Origin: Flavobacteriaceae bacterium
Lineage (GTDB): Bacteria > Bacteroidota > Bacteroidia > Flavobacteriales > Flavobacteriaceae
Reading direction: 5' to 3'
Length of the DNA stretch: 39,954 nt
Assembly: GCA_016764435.1 (NCBI GenBank)
Contig: JAESRX010000071.1
Coordinates: forward strand, 1,575-41,528
Shown here: one piece after another, positions 9,431-17,070 of the stretch
How positions within the stretch are numbered: position 1 is the first letter of the stretch
Layout of the letters: every line of letters starts with the position of its first letter
Program-made: the position numbers and the translations under genes
The notes under the pieces: generated by a model
What the model was told of the DNA's origin: nothing
Databases searched by the model: none
Seen by the model: only the letters and a program-made list of their open reading frames with translations

Positions 9431-9477
9431 ATTATTTTAAAACGAATATTAAAAATTGTTTTGTAAATTCGCATTTA

Positions 9478-10515
9478 GTGAACTTTATAAGAAAAATATT
9501 ATACCCGTTTTCATTCATTTATGGGATGGTTACTACGGTCAGAAACTGGCTGTATGATGCCGGTATAAAAAAGTCAACCAAATTTAAAATTCCTACCATT
9601 ATTGTCGGGAATTTAAGTGTCGGGGGGACCGGAAAAACACCCCAAATAGAACTGTTAGTACGGTTGCTGAAAGACCGCTATAAAGTAGCCGTTTTAAGTA
9701 GAGGATACAAACGGAAAAGTACTGGTTTTTTATTAGCAAGTCCAGAAGTGTCCGTGGAAGAGTTAGGAGATGAACCCTTTCAGTTTTATACAAAATTCTC
9801 CACTATATTAGTGGCAGTAGACGCGCGTAGAGTACATGGTATTCAACAGCTATTAGCACTTGAAACCCCTCCAGAAATAGTATTGTTAGACGATGCATAT
9901 CAGCATAGAAAAGTACAGGGAGGTTGTGTTATTTTATTAACTCCTTATGATGATTTGTACGTGAATGATTCCATGTTACCTACAGGGAATTTACGTGAAA
10001 GTAGTCGCGGTGCAAAACGTGCGCAAGTAATAATCGTTACAAAATGTCCCTTTAATTTAAGTCTAGAAGCGCAAGCTGATATTAGGAACCAATTAAAACC
10101 TACCTTATCACAAAATGTGTTTTTTAGTGCGATTGTTTATGAGGAACAATTACTGGGGGCTCAAGAGGTATATGTGAGTGATTTAGTGAATTATAAAGTA
10201 GTTTTAGTCACGGGAATTGCAAATCCAAATCCATTATTGGATTTTTTTAAGACTAGAAATATTTCATTGACACATTTGAATTATCCGGATCATCATCATT
10301 TTACCCCCTCTGATGTTTCAGTAATTCAGAATGCTTTGTCAGCGCAAAAAAGTAAAAAGAAAATAGTAATAACAACAGAAAAAGATTACGTTCGATTAAA
10401 GAATAAAGTACCGAACTTATCGTATATTTCAATAAAAATAAAAATATTAAATCACCAAGGTGATTTTAATCAAATAATAACCGATTATGTGGAACAGAGT
10501 AGAGGAAACCGTTGA
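9478..10515 (+). CDS. lpxK: Tetraacyldisaccharide 4'-kinase LpxK
   Basis: LpxK phosphorylates the 4' position of the lipid A disaccharide at the inner membrane, the sixth step of the lipid A pathway. The Walker A motif GGTGKT sits at residues 49-54 of the 345-residue form, preceded by the family-typical VGNLSVGG. Further family motifs are AVLSRGYKRK, GDEPFQFY, LLDDAYQHRKV and LPTGNLRES. I chose the GTG at 9478 because the protein then begins NFIRKILYPF, like other flavobacterial LpxK proteins. The frame remains open upstream to a TTG at 9388 (375 residues), but those 30 residues do not resemble the family. The 3' end overlaps the phosphorylase gene by 29 bases, implying co-transcription. Presence of LpxK supports a lipid A-containing Gram-negative host. 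Confidence 0.93.
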   Translation: MNFIRKILYPFSFIYGMVTTVRNWLYDAGIKKSTKFKIPTIIVGNLSVGGTGKTPQIELLVRLLKDRYKVAVLSRGYKRKSTGFLLASPEVSVEELGDEPFQFYTKFSTILVAVDARRVHGIQQLLALETPPEIVLLDDAYQHRKVQGGCVILLTPYDDLYVNDSMLPTGNLRESSRGAKRAQVIIVTKCPFNLSLEAQADIRNQLKPTLSQNVFFSAIVYEEQLLGAQEVYVSDLVNYKVVLVTGIANPNPLLDFFKTRNISLTHLNYPDHHHFTPSDVSVIQNALSAQKSKKKIVITTEKDYVRLKNKVPNLSYISIKIKILNHQGDFNQIITDYVEQSRGNR

Positions 10516-11299
10516 GTTTTTAAAAGAAAAGGGAATTAAGGATGTGGATTTTGGTATTGTATTAGGTTCTGGTTTAGGGAATTTAACGTCAAAAATAGAG
10601 TGCTTAGTGAAAATTCCATATAGTGATATTCCGAATTTTCCTGTCTCTACTGTAGAAGGACATTCCGGTGAATTGCATTATGGAAGGCTAGGAGGAAAAC
10701 TGGTATTAGCCATGAAAGGAAGGTTTCATTTTTACGAAGGATGGAGTATTCAAGAAACTGTTTTTCCTATCCGAGTAATGAAATTATTAGGGATCGATCA
10801 ATTGATCGTTTCGAATGCTTCAGGAGGAGTAGAGGCTGATTTTAAAGTAGGAGATATTATGATCATATCAGATCATATTAATATGATTCCAGAACATCCT
10901 TTACGTGGAAAAAATGAGGAGCGTTTCGGTCCTCGTTTTGTGGATATGCACGAACCGTATAGTTTAAAAATGATTTCAAAAATAGAGGAAGTAGCCAGCT
11001 CTTTAAATATTCCTGTTAAAAAAGGAATCTACTTAGCTTTACAAGGTCCTACATTTGAAACGCCGGCAGAATATAAAATGGTAAAATTAATGGGAGCAAA
11101 CGCAGTAGGAATGTCTACGGTGCCTGAAGTAATCGTTGCCAAGCATATGGGAATGGATTGTTTGGGACTTTCTGTAATTACGGATTTAGGAGTAGAAGGA
11201 CAGGTAGAAGCAGTATCTCATGAAGAGGTACAACAAGTAGCAAAATTAGCAGAAAAGGTAGTGTGTAAGTTAGTTGAGCAGTTTGTGAAAGTGTATTAA
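10487..11299 (+). CDS. punA: Purine-nucleoside phosphorylase (trimeric PNP family)
   Basis: The 270-residue enzyme cleaves purine nucleosides with phosphate to free base and ribose-1-phosphate in purine salvage. Family motifs are intact: GIVLGSGLG (phosphate-binding Ser28), VEGHSGELHYG, GRFHFYEGW (His81), IVSNASGGV (Asn110), QGPTFETPAEYKM (Glu194) and GANAVGMSTVPE. In the base-recognition loop the sequence is SVITDLG (Asp233), where the mammalian-type trimeric enzymes have SLITN; that Asn normally confers 6-oxopurine preference, so substrate range could be broader. ATG at 10487 overlaps lpxK by 29 bases. A short 5-bp hairpin (ACTGA/TCAGT, 11303-11315) followed by T-rich sequence lies just past the stop and may weakly terminate. 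Confidence 0.93.
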   Translation: MWNRVEETVEFLKEKGIKDVDFGIVLGSGLGNLTSKIECLVKIPYSDIPNFPVSTVEGHSGELHYGRLGGKLVLAMKGRFHFYEGWSIQETVFPIRVMKLLGIDQLIVSNASGGVEADFKVGDIMIISDHINMIPEHPLRGKNEERFGPRFVDMHEPYSLKMISKIEEVASSLNIPVKKGIYLALQGPTFETPAEYKMVKLMGANAVGMSTVPEVIVAKHMGMDCLGLSVITDLGVEGQVEAVSHEEVQQVAKLAEKVVCKLVEQFVKVY

Positions 11300-11354
11300 T
11301 TTACTGACAGTCAGTTTTATTTTTGGTATAATTATTGTGATTTTTGCTTGAAAT

Positions 11355-11822
11355 ATGGGAAATATGAAAAAAATCAACTTGGTTCTAGTGTTCCTTTTTA
11401 TGGGGACAATCATAACAAGCGCACAGACCACTGAAAAACATGGAGTAACTTGGTATATTAACTATTCGGATGCGCAGAAAGTTGCAAAGAAAGAAGGGAA
11501 GCCTTTGTTGGTTTTTTTTACAGGATCTGACTGGTGTGGACCTTGTAAGTTGTTAGTTAAAGATTTTTTTAGTACAGATAAATTTAAAGAAATTTCCACA
11601 GATACATTTGTGATGTACGAAGCTGATTTTCCTATAAATAGAGATTTGATTACGTCGGACCAAAAAGACATAAACAACGCTTTAAAATCAAAATTTAACG
11701 TGTCCAGTTTTCCTACGGTTTTGCTGTTAAATACAAGAGGGAAAGAAACAGGAAGAGAAAGGGGATTTAATTTTATCCACGATACTACCAATCATTATAA
11801 TTTATTAGAAATGGCATTGTAG
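11355..11822 (+). CDS. Exported thioredoxin-fold protein with WCGPCK active site
   Basis: The 155-residue protein begins with a signal peptide (hydrophobic 7-20, likely cleavage near ITSAQ at 20-24), then a thioredoxin-like domain. The redox motif WCGPCK is at residues 60-65 (Cys61, Cys64), after FFTGSD. The cis-proline region is SFPTVLLLN, about 122-130. It belongs to the thioredoxin-like group common in Bacteroidota whose members act as periplasmic disulfide reductases or isomerases; the substrate is unknown. The gene follows the phosphorylase gene by 55 bases and ends at a perfect terminator. An alternative ATG at 11364 gives MKKINLV, a more typical signal-peptide start, and may be the true one. 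Confidence 0.85.
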   Translation: MGNMKKINLVLVFLFMGTIITSAQTTEKHGVTWYINYSDAQKVAKKEGKPLLVFFTGSDWCGPCKLLVKDFFSTDKFKEISTDTFVMYEADFPINRDLITSDQKDINNALKSKFNVSSFPTVLLLNTRGKETGRERGFNFIHDTTNHYNLLEMAL

Positions 11823-11846
11823 CTATTTTTTAAAAAATAATTCAAT

Positions 11847-11881
11847 AAAAAAGTCTCAAGTTTTTAATTTGAGACTTTTTT
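11847..11881 (+). terminator. Rho-independent terminator after the thioredoxin-fold gene
   Basis: A perfect 13-bp inverted repeat (AAAAAAGTCTCAA at 11847-11859, complement at 11869-11881) with a 9-nt loop ends in a T run, 24 bases past the stop codon. The A-rich left arm means it can also act on the opposite strand, towards the convergent beta-barrel gene. Confidence 0.9.
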
Positions 11882-12012
11882 ATTGTCATAGATATTTTAC
11901 CGTTTATGGTGGTTTTTTCAAGAGAGTTTACTCTAAATCCCCTTGTCTTTTTTAATAAAATCAATCAATCAAATGATAAATACGGTTAAAATGAGATCGT
12001 TCTTCGGATTTT

Positions 12013-12669
12013 TTACTGTTTGTCACTGGTCAGTTTTTCAGGAATTTCTTTTTTCAAACAGTTTAAGCAGTCTATTTCTTTTTGTTTACTTCCAAATCTA
12101 AATACAATACTTGCTGCATAATTTAAATGCTGTAATACCTGTGGGTGTTTTTCTGGTGAAGTCTTGTAAAGCCCCATGGCATTTATACCAAATTGATCAG
12201 AAAACCAATAGGTGATACCGAGACCTCCATTAAAAGTTCCTGCCCTTTTTTTATCAAGCCAAGTGTAACCACCTCCGACAGAAATATAGGGGTAAAATTT
12301 ATAGTTATCTTTTAAAATACTGAATTGTAGTCCTCCATCAAGAGATTGGTAGGAGATTGCACGGATTTTAGTGTTTCCTATTTTATTGATTTTATGCATA
12401 GAAAATGAAATATCAGCAGAAAATCGTTTCCAAAGATATCGGCTTATATTAATTTTAGGAATTCCAAATTTATTCCAGTGATCATTTACATTAAAAAATT
12501 GGTTTCCTAAGCCTTCTGGATTTCCTGTAATAACCTCAGATTCATTAGTAGGGTAAAAATCTACGGCGGTTGTACCTAAACCAATAACCCATATGTTATT
12601 TTTATCTTGCGCGAAAATTTTAGGGCATATCAATAAAAGTAAAGAATAGAAAATAAGTATTTTTTTCAT
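12013..12669 (-). CDS. Outer-membrane beta-barrel protein without OmpA peptidoglycan-binding domain
   Basis: The 218-residue protein has a clear signal peptide (1-20, ending KIFAQ), then alternating amphipathic strands with aromatic residues and turns typical of an 8-stranded OmpA-like barrel. The opening WVIGLGTTAVDFYPTN and internal YPYISVGGGYTW resemble the N-terminal barrel of flavobacterial OmpA-family proteins. Those proteins usually continue into a C-terminal OmpA/MotB domain. Here the sequence stops after the last strand (ASIVFRFGS, about 189-197) with a short charged tail containing CLNC. It may be a complete stand-alone barrel or a shortened paralogue. It sits on the same strand as tssBC but beyond their terminator, so a T6SS role is not implied. 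Confidence 0.78.
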   Translation of the reverse strand: MKKILIFYSLLLLICPKIFAQDKNNIWVIGLGTTAVDFYPTNESEVITGNPEGLGNQFFNVNDHWNKFGIPKINISRYLWKRFSADISFSMHKINKIGNTKIRAISYQSLDGGLQFSILKDNYKFYPYISVGGGYTWLDKKRAGTFNGGLGITYWFSDQFGINAMGLYKTSPEKHPQVLQHLNYAASIVFRFGSKQKEIDCLNCLKKEIPEKLTSDKQ

Positions 12670-12862
12670 TATTATTAAGTGTTATGATACCTGTTATACC
12701 ATAAGAATTCCTAATTGACAGCTGTAAATAGGTTGTTTTCGCTCTTTCATTGTTGAAAAATCGAACGAAAGCAATTGCTATCATTAGATTTTTTTGCCTA
12801 GAAAAATCAAAATAATTCTATTTCTAAGCAGTCATTTAGAAATACATTTGGCATTAACAAAT

Positions 12863-12894
12863 AAGAAGGCTGTTTAGATGTAAACAGCCTTCTT
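12863..12894 (-). terminator. Terminator hairpin after tssC
   Basis: A perfect 14-bp inverted repeat (AAGAAGGCTGTTTA at 12863-12876, complement at 12881-12894) with a 4-nt GATG loop sits 18 bases past the tssC stop. The U tract on the minus strand is interrupted (TTATTTGTT), but stem stability is high. Confidence 0.8.
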
Positions 12895-12911
12895 TATAAT
12901 TTAAGTTACTA

Positions 12912-14264
12912 CTATACTTGTTTGTATTCACTATGCCATTCTGCTTTTTCAGGACCGTCACCTTTGTGACCGTCTAATTGAATTACAAAACTTTTTGCTG
13001 GAAAATAAGGCGTTATATGAATATCTAATAAAACACGGTCCTTTTGATTCGGGTCTTGTTCGATTTTCACAACTTTAAATTTCTCAATGAGTTTAGAAGC
13101 TCCTTGAATATTGTCTAAAAATTTAACAATTTGACTTCTTAGATCTGCTTCTGTTCTAGTGGTCCAGTTTTCAAAAGCCCTTCTGTTTAGGAAGTCAAAT
13201 AAAACTTTAGTAATATGGTCAAATACACGAACTACAGAATAGGTTTGTAATCCTAAGTTATCACCGTTGAATAAAGTTTTAGCAGAAAAAGCCATTACTT
13301 TACTATACTCATTTACCATAGGTACAAGTCCTATTTTTTCTAATTCAGAAATTTCACTTTTCTTTAAATCAAAGCGTACACTTTCAACTTCGTTAATACC
13401 TCCAAATTTCTTACCTGCCACTACTTGAGACATTAAAGTACTGTATATTTTCCCCGCTAATGCAGACGATGGTGGGATGTAAATATTTTCTTCTTCCCCT
13501 ACAATATCATCTTTTTTTCGTCCGAGTAACCAGTTACAGGTCATTAAAGTATTTGATTTAAAAACATCTCCACCTGTATGATTTGCATTGAAGAAAATAT
13601 CTACAACATCGTCAGGAGATTCTAAATCTTGGAAGTCTGTTACTAAAATAGCTTTGTTTTCATAGGCTATTTTAGACCATTTATTTAAGATAGCATTGGA
13701 ACCTAAATACCCTGGGATATTAAGAATTCCATAATTTGTTCTTAAGTCTAAACGGTCAAAGTTTTGTTTGATTTCATTTTCTACAAAATCAATAAATAGA
13801 GGATTATCAAGGTCTCTTAATTGATCCATATCGGCATTCAATATCGTAATGTTTTTTACTTTGTCCGATTCTGAATTTTTATAGAAAAGAGCGACAGACC
13901 TATAGGAGCGTTCTAATTCTTCTGTTGATTTTAATGCGTTTTTCAGATTGTTGTGTAGTAAAGATTCTGCTTTTTCTGCTTTATCTTTTGCGATATCTCG
14001 CATTCCTTCCACATTTTTTTCGCTTTTTAATAAATCAATCCAAACATTTAATCTGTTGGTTAGATTTTCTCTTTCAGTATCCCATAAAGGATCTGTTAAA
14101 AAGATATTCCTTCTCGCTTTTCTTTTTGGGTTTAAATTGGAAAATCCATCGATGATGTTTTCTAAAAATGAAAACCCACCATATTCGCTTAACGCATCTT
14201 GGATCTTACTTACTTCGCTTGGTTTTACAAGCGTTGCTGTTTTGCTTTGTGTTTTTGTAGACAT
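12912..14264 (-). CDS. tssC: T6SS contractile sheath large subunit TssC (VipB)
   Basis: The 450-residue protein matches the Bacteroidota TssC/VipB family. It has LENIIDGFSNLNPKRKARRN near the N terminus. The central part includes ILNADMDQLRD and LNIPGYLGS. The C-terminal half has YSVVRVFDHITKVLFDFLNR and the sheath-domain ending HITPYFPAKSFVIQLDGH (about 416-433). TssC forms the cytoplasmic contractile sheath as heterodimers with TssB around the TssD tube. It is the second gene of the leftward tssB-tssC operon, 26 bases after tssB, with its own strong terminator. The length is slightly shorter than proteobacterial VipB (about 490), which is usual for subtype iii. Confidence 0.93.
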   Translation of the reverse strand: MSTKTQSKTATLVKPSEVSKIQDALSEYGGFSFLENIIDGFSNLNPKRKARRNIFLTDPLWDTERENLTNRLNVWIDLLKSEKNVEGMRDIAKDKAEKAESLLHNNLKNALKSTEELERSYRSVALFYKNSESDKVKNITILNADMDQLRDLDNPLFIDFVENEIKQNFDRLDLRTNYGILNIPGYLGSNAILNKWSKIAYENKAILVTDFQDLESPDDVVDIFFNANHTGGDVFKSNTLMTCNWLLGRKKDDIVGEEENIYIPPSSALAGKIYSTLMSQVVAGKKFGGINEVESVRFDLKKSEISELEKIGLVPMVNEYSKVMAFSAKTLFNGDNLGLQTYSVVRVFDHITKVLFDFLNRRAFENWTTRTEADLRSQIVKFLDNIQGASKLIEKFKVVKIEQDPNQKDRVLLDIHITPYFPAKSFVIQLDGHKGDGPEKAEWHSEYKQV

Positions 14265-14290
14265 AAATTTTCTTTTAAATAGCGGCGATT

Positions 14291-14743
14291 TTATTTTTCG
14301 TTTTCAATTTCCTTTAAGGAGCTTTCTAATAGTTCGAGTATAGCAGCTCTTGTTTCTGGATTTTCAAGTGCTTTCTTCAAGGCTCTATTAGAGCTTAGCT
14401 GTCTTGCTGTTTTGGTGTTTTGTTCTTGTTCAATATTTAACTTACTTAAAAAAGAACTATTTTCCTTAATTGATTTTGGACTAAAGTCTCCTAAATTATT
14501 GAATTTAATGGCTTCATTAAGTGTAGCGCCATCTTTATCCTGAAATTCGATGTCTATTTTTGGTGAAAATTTGTTGAATACATCTTCTACCGTCTGTAAG
14601 CCATAAACAGCTTCAGGGGTTACAGTGGTTTCGTTTGTGAGTTTTTGAATTAATAATGTTCTGTTTGCAGGAATGTCTGAGATAGCTTCGTTAGCATTTA
14701 CCTCGACTTCGTTCCCGCCAATTCCATAATTGTACATTGACAT
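14291..14743 (-). CDS. tssB: T6SS contractile sheath small subunit TssB (VipA)
   Basis: The 150-residue protein opens MSMYNYGIGGNEVEVNANEA and contains the VipA-type segment VYGLQTVEDVFNKFSPKIDI. A helical region with ALENPETRAAILELLESSLK ends the protein, similar to the TssB helix that contacts TssC. It is the first gene of the leftward sheath operon and overlaps nothing. Its ATG faces tssE across a 104-bp divergent promoter gap. Its position directly before tssC is the conserved order for the sheath pair in all T6SS subtypes. Confidence 0.92.
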   Translation of the reverse strand: MSMYNYGIGGNEVEVNANEAISDIPANRTLLIQKLTNETTVTPEAVYGLQTVEDVFNKFSPKIDIEFQDKDGATLNEAIKFNNLGDFSPKSIKENSSFLSKLNIEQEQNTKTARQLSSNRALKKALENPETRAAILELLESSLKEIENEK

Positions 14744-14809
14744 AGCTTTTTTTTTTAGCTAAATTAAAAAATAATTTGAATTATGTTCACATAAACCGTT
14801 ATTTTTTTT

Positions 14810-14817
14810 AATCTTTG
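14810..14817 (+). promoter_or_regulatory. Candidate -7 element for the tssE-led T6SS operon
   Basis: AATCTTTG is one base from the Bacteroidota -7 consensus TANNTTTG and lies 30 bases before the tssE start, predicting a leader of roughly 24 bases. No good -33 element is visible. On the opposite strand TAATTTAG (complement of 14759-14766), also one mismatch away, is a weaker candidate for tssBC. Confidence 0.32.
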
Positions 14818-14847
14818 CTTTGAAAAAGATAAAAAGATTGCTGTATT

Positions 14848-15276
14848 ATGAACTACCTGAAGTTTCCTTTGGACTTTTCGGAAATGCTAAAAACTGATAG
14901 AATTAAGCGTTGTTCCTTAGAAGAATCCGTTGCACAACATTTAATGATGCAAATAACATGTAGATATGGAGAAGTAGCCGGAAGAAAAGATTTTGGCTCT
15001 GATATCTGGGAATTGGAATTTGCACAATTAGTAAAGCTCCATGAATGGGAAGAGGTTGTTCAAAAATCTTTAATGCATACGGTCACTAAATATGAACACA
15101 GACTGTATGATGTAAAGGTAAATGTAGTTTTGAGTGAAGTAGATGTGGATGTGTATTCAAAAACGTACTCTGAAATAAAAAGAAAAGCTGTAATTAGAAT
15201 TGCAGGAAGACTTTTTCAAACAGGGGAAATTTTTAATTTCAACACTTCTGTCTATGTAAGTCCTTTATCTCAATAA
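14848..15276 (+). CDS. tssE: T6SS baseplate wedge protein TssE (gp25-like)
   Basis: The 142-residue protein is a GPW/gp25 family member, homologous to the phage T4 baseplate protein gp25, which starts sheath polymerisation. The diagnostic segment is RYGEVAGRKDFGSDIWELEF (about 39-58), corresponding to the family RxDYG...L motif, and the rest is a compact alpha/beta fold ending IAGRLFQTGEIFNFNTSVY. It is the first gene of the rightward operon, with tssF 11 bases downstream. The length fits the family. Confidence 0.9.
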   Translation: MNYLKFPLDFSEMLKTDRIKRCSLEESVAQHLMMQITCRYGEVAGRKDFGSDIWELEFAQLVKLHEWEEVVQKSLMHTVTKYEHRLYDVKVNVVLSEVDVDVYSKTYSEIKRKAVIRIAGRLFQTGEIFNFNTSVYVSPLSQ

Positions 15277-15287
15277 AAATTGCAAAT

Positions 15288-17063
15288 ATGATTGATGATA
15301 ATTACAGAAAGATTAAAGAGCGCATGCGAAACCGTTCTATGGAGTTATGGGAGGTCAGTGATCCTAGAGCCTTAGATCCTCTAATCGATTTAATGTTAGA
15401 TGTGTTTTCTTACGAGCTTTCGAAGGTCTATCAAGATGTGAAAATTTCTGATTCGAAGCTTTTAGAAAGAATCTCTAAAATTTTAGTAAATGAAAAATGG
15501 TCTTTACCATTGCCTTCACATGCTCTTTTAAAAGCGATGCCATCAGAACGTATGGATATTGTGGGAAGAACTACGCATTTTTATTTGCAAAAAGCGGTAA
15601 AAACAGAGCGACTATATGATGTTTTCTTTACGCCTTTAAACAATCATACAATTATTGACGCTCATGTGTATTGTACTTGTTTAGACGAGAAAATTGTTTT
15701 AAACGATGAGTATGGGGAAACTAAAATTGAATTGCAAGCAGTAAATGAACAGAAAGTTGGTGAGTATAATTTATGGCTTGGAATTTCAATAAAACCATCC
15801 TTATTAAAAAAATTAGAAACCCTTCCTATCTGTATTTTATTGAATGGATCTTTGTTAGATTCCTATATAAAAATGATAGATATTTTTGATGAAAGCGGTA
15901 ATAAATTAGCATTAACACCTCGAGAAAATACCGCAGAAAAAGAAGAACATTATTTTGAATCTGTACATACGTATTACAAAAATTATTTATACGATATAGA
16001 TATTTCTAACAGTTCTAAAAAACAGCAGACACTGATTAATAGGGTTGGAGATACTTTTGATGCCGAAGAATTAGTCGCACATGATACCGATCTTTTTTGG
16101 TTGCGATTGTCATTTCCTGTAGCCTTTACAAAAGAAGAGTTAGGGAAAATAGCTATTTCATTAAACACGTTTCCTATCGTCAATAGAAAGTTGTCGGATA
16201 AGCAACACTCTTTAAAAAAGAATGGAAAAATAGTCTCTATATCTCCGCTTAGTACAGAGTGTTTTTTAAATATAGAATATCTTATAGACGATAAAGGAGA
16301 GGAGTTTCAAAGTGTTCTTAAAAATAACATTGACGATCTAGAAGGTTCTTATTCCTTGTTTTTTGGTGATGTCGAGCAATTTGATGAACGAAACGCAAAG
16401 TCGGTGTTAAATAAAGTGATACAAACCGTACGTGAAGAAGGAAGCTCATTTTCTGCTGTTGGCTATGATTTGTTAAATGCCTATTTAGAGGATTTGAATA
16501 AAAAGCTAGACGAGCTTCAGCAAAAAGTAGATTATGGATATAAAGGAATAAAAGGAGGAGGAGAGAAAGTATATCTTTTATCTATCCCCTACGAAACGTC
16601 CGACGTGTTTGAATGCAGTTATTGGGTCTCCGATTTAAATATGGTGAATGGTATTGAAAAAGGGACTTTATTAAGTGAATACAAATCTGGAGGATTGGTG
16701 GCCAATTCAATAATCCTACAGACGGAAAGTATCGGAGGAGTGATACGAAAAGGAGAAAAAGAAAAAATAAGGAGTTTACGTTATGGGTTAATTTCAAAAG
16801 ATAGAATTGTATCTAATGAGGATATCAAATCTTTTATAAAAATGACCGTTGGTAAAATTATTCAAACGGTTGATATAAAACCAGGAGTAGGATTATCAAC
16901 CAATAGAAAACAGGGACTTGTACGTACGGTAGATGTTTTTATTAAAATTAGTTCCGAAGGGAAATTAGATGAGGATAATAAAAAAAGGTTAAGTCATTTT
17001 TTACAAATGATGTTGCAAAATAAATCAGTGCAAACCATTCCTTATAATGTAAACATCACATAA
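15288..17063 (+). CDS. tssF: T6SS baseplate subunit TssF
   Basis: The 591-residue protein begins with the TssF-type N-terminal region (RMRNRSMELWEVSDPRALDP, then LIDLMLDVFSYELSKVYQDV). This helical part precedes a repeated statement of the family pattern, LPLPSHALLKAMPSE. The body is beta-rich and the C-terminal part (about 480-591) includes GGVIRKGEKEKIRSLRYGLI. TssF with TssG and TssK forms the baseplate wedge in the cytoplasm. The order tssE-tssF is conserved, and tssH follows 7 bases later, so translation is probably coupled. It is close in length to other subtype iii TssF proteins. Confidence 0.9.
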   Translation: MIDDNYRKIKERMRNRSMELWEVSDPRALDPLIDLMLDVFSYELSKVYQDVKISDSKLLERISKILVNEKWSLPLPSHALLKAMPSERMDIVGRTTHFYLQKAVKTERLYDVFFTPLNNHTIIDAHVYCTCLDEKIVLNDEYGETKIELQAVNEQKVGEYNLWLGISIKPSLLKKLETLPICILLNGSLLDSYIKMIDIFDESGNKLALTPRENTAEKEEHYFESVHTYYKNYLYDIDISNSSKKQQTLINRVGDTFDAEELVAHDTDLFWLRLSFPVAFTKEELGKIAISLNTFPIVNRKLSDKQHSLKKNGKIVSISPLSTECFLNIEYLIDDKGEEFQSVLKNNIDDLEGSYSLFFGDVEQFDERNAKSVLNKVIQTVREEGSSFSAVGYDLLNAYLEDLNKKLDELQQKVDYGYKGIKGGGEKVYLLSIPYETSDVFECSYWVSDLNMVNGIEKGTLLSEYKSGGLVANSIILQTESIGGVIRKGEKEKIRSLRYGLISKDRIVSNEDIKSFIKMTVGKIIQTVDIKPGVGLSTNRKQGLVRTVDVFIKISSEGKLDEDNKKRLSHFLQMMLQNKSVQTIPYNVNIT

Positions 17064-17070
17064 AAAACAC

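Noticed and set aside
9388..9477. 30-residue N-terminal extension of LpxK from a TTG start
   Set aside because: It would overlap the Nif3 start and divergent promoter, and the family-typical N terminus begins at the GTG at 9478.
12756..12793. AAAAATC/GATTTTT pair enclosing the palindrome AGCAATTGCT
   Set aside because: The spacing is large and the arms are simple A/T runs; no gene end or operator context makes it convincing.
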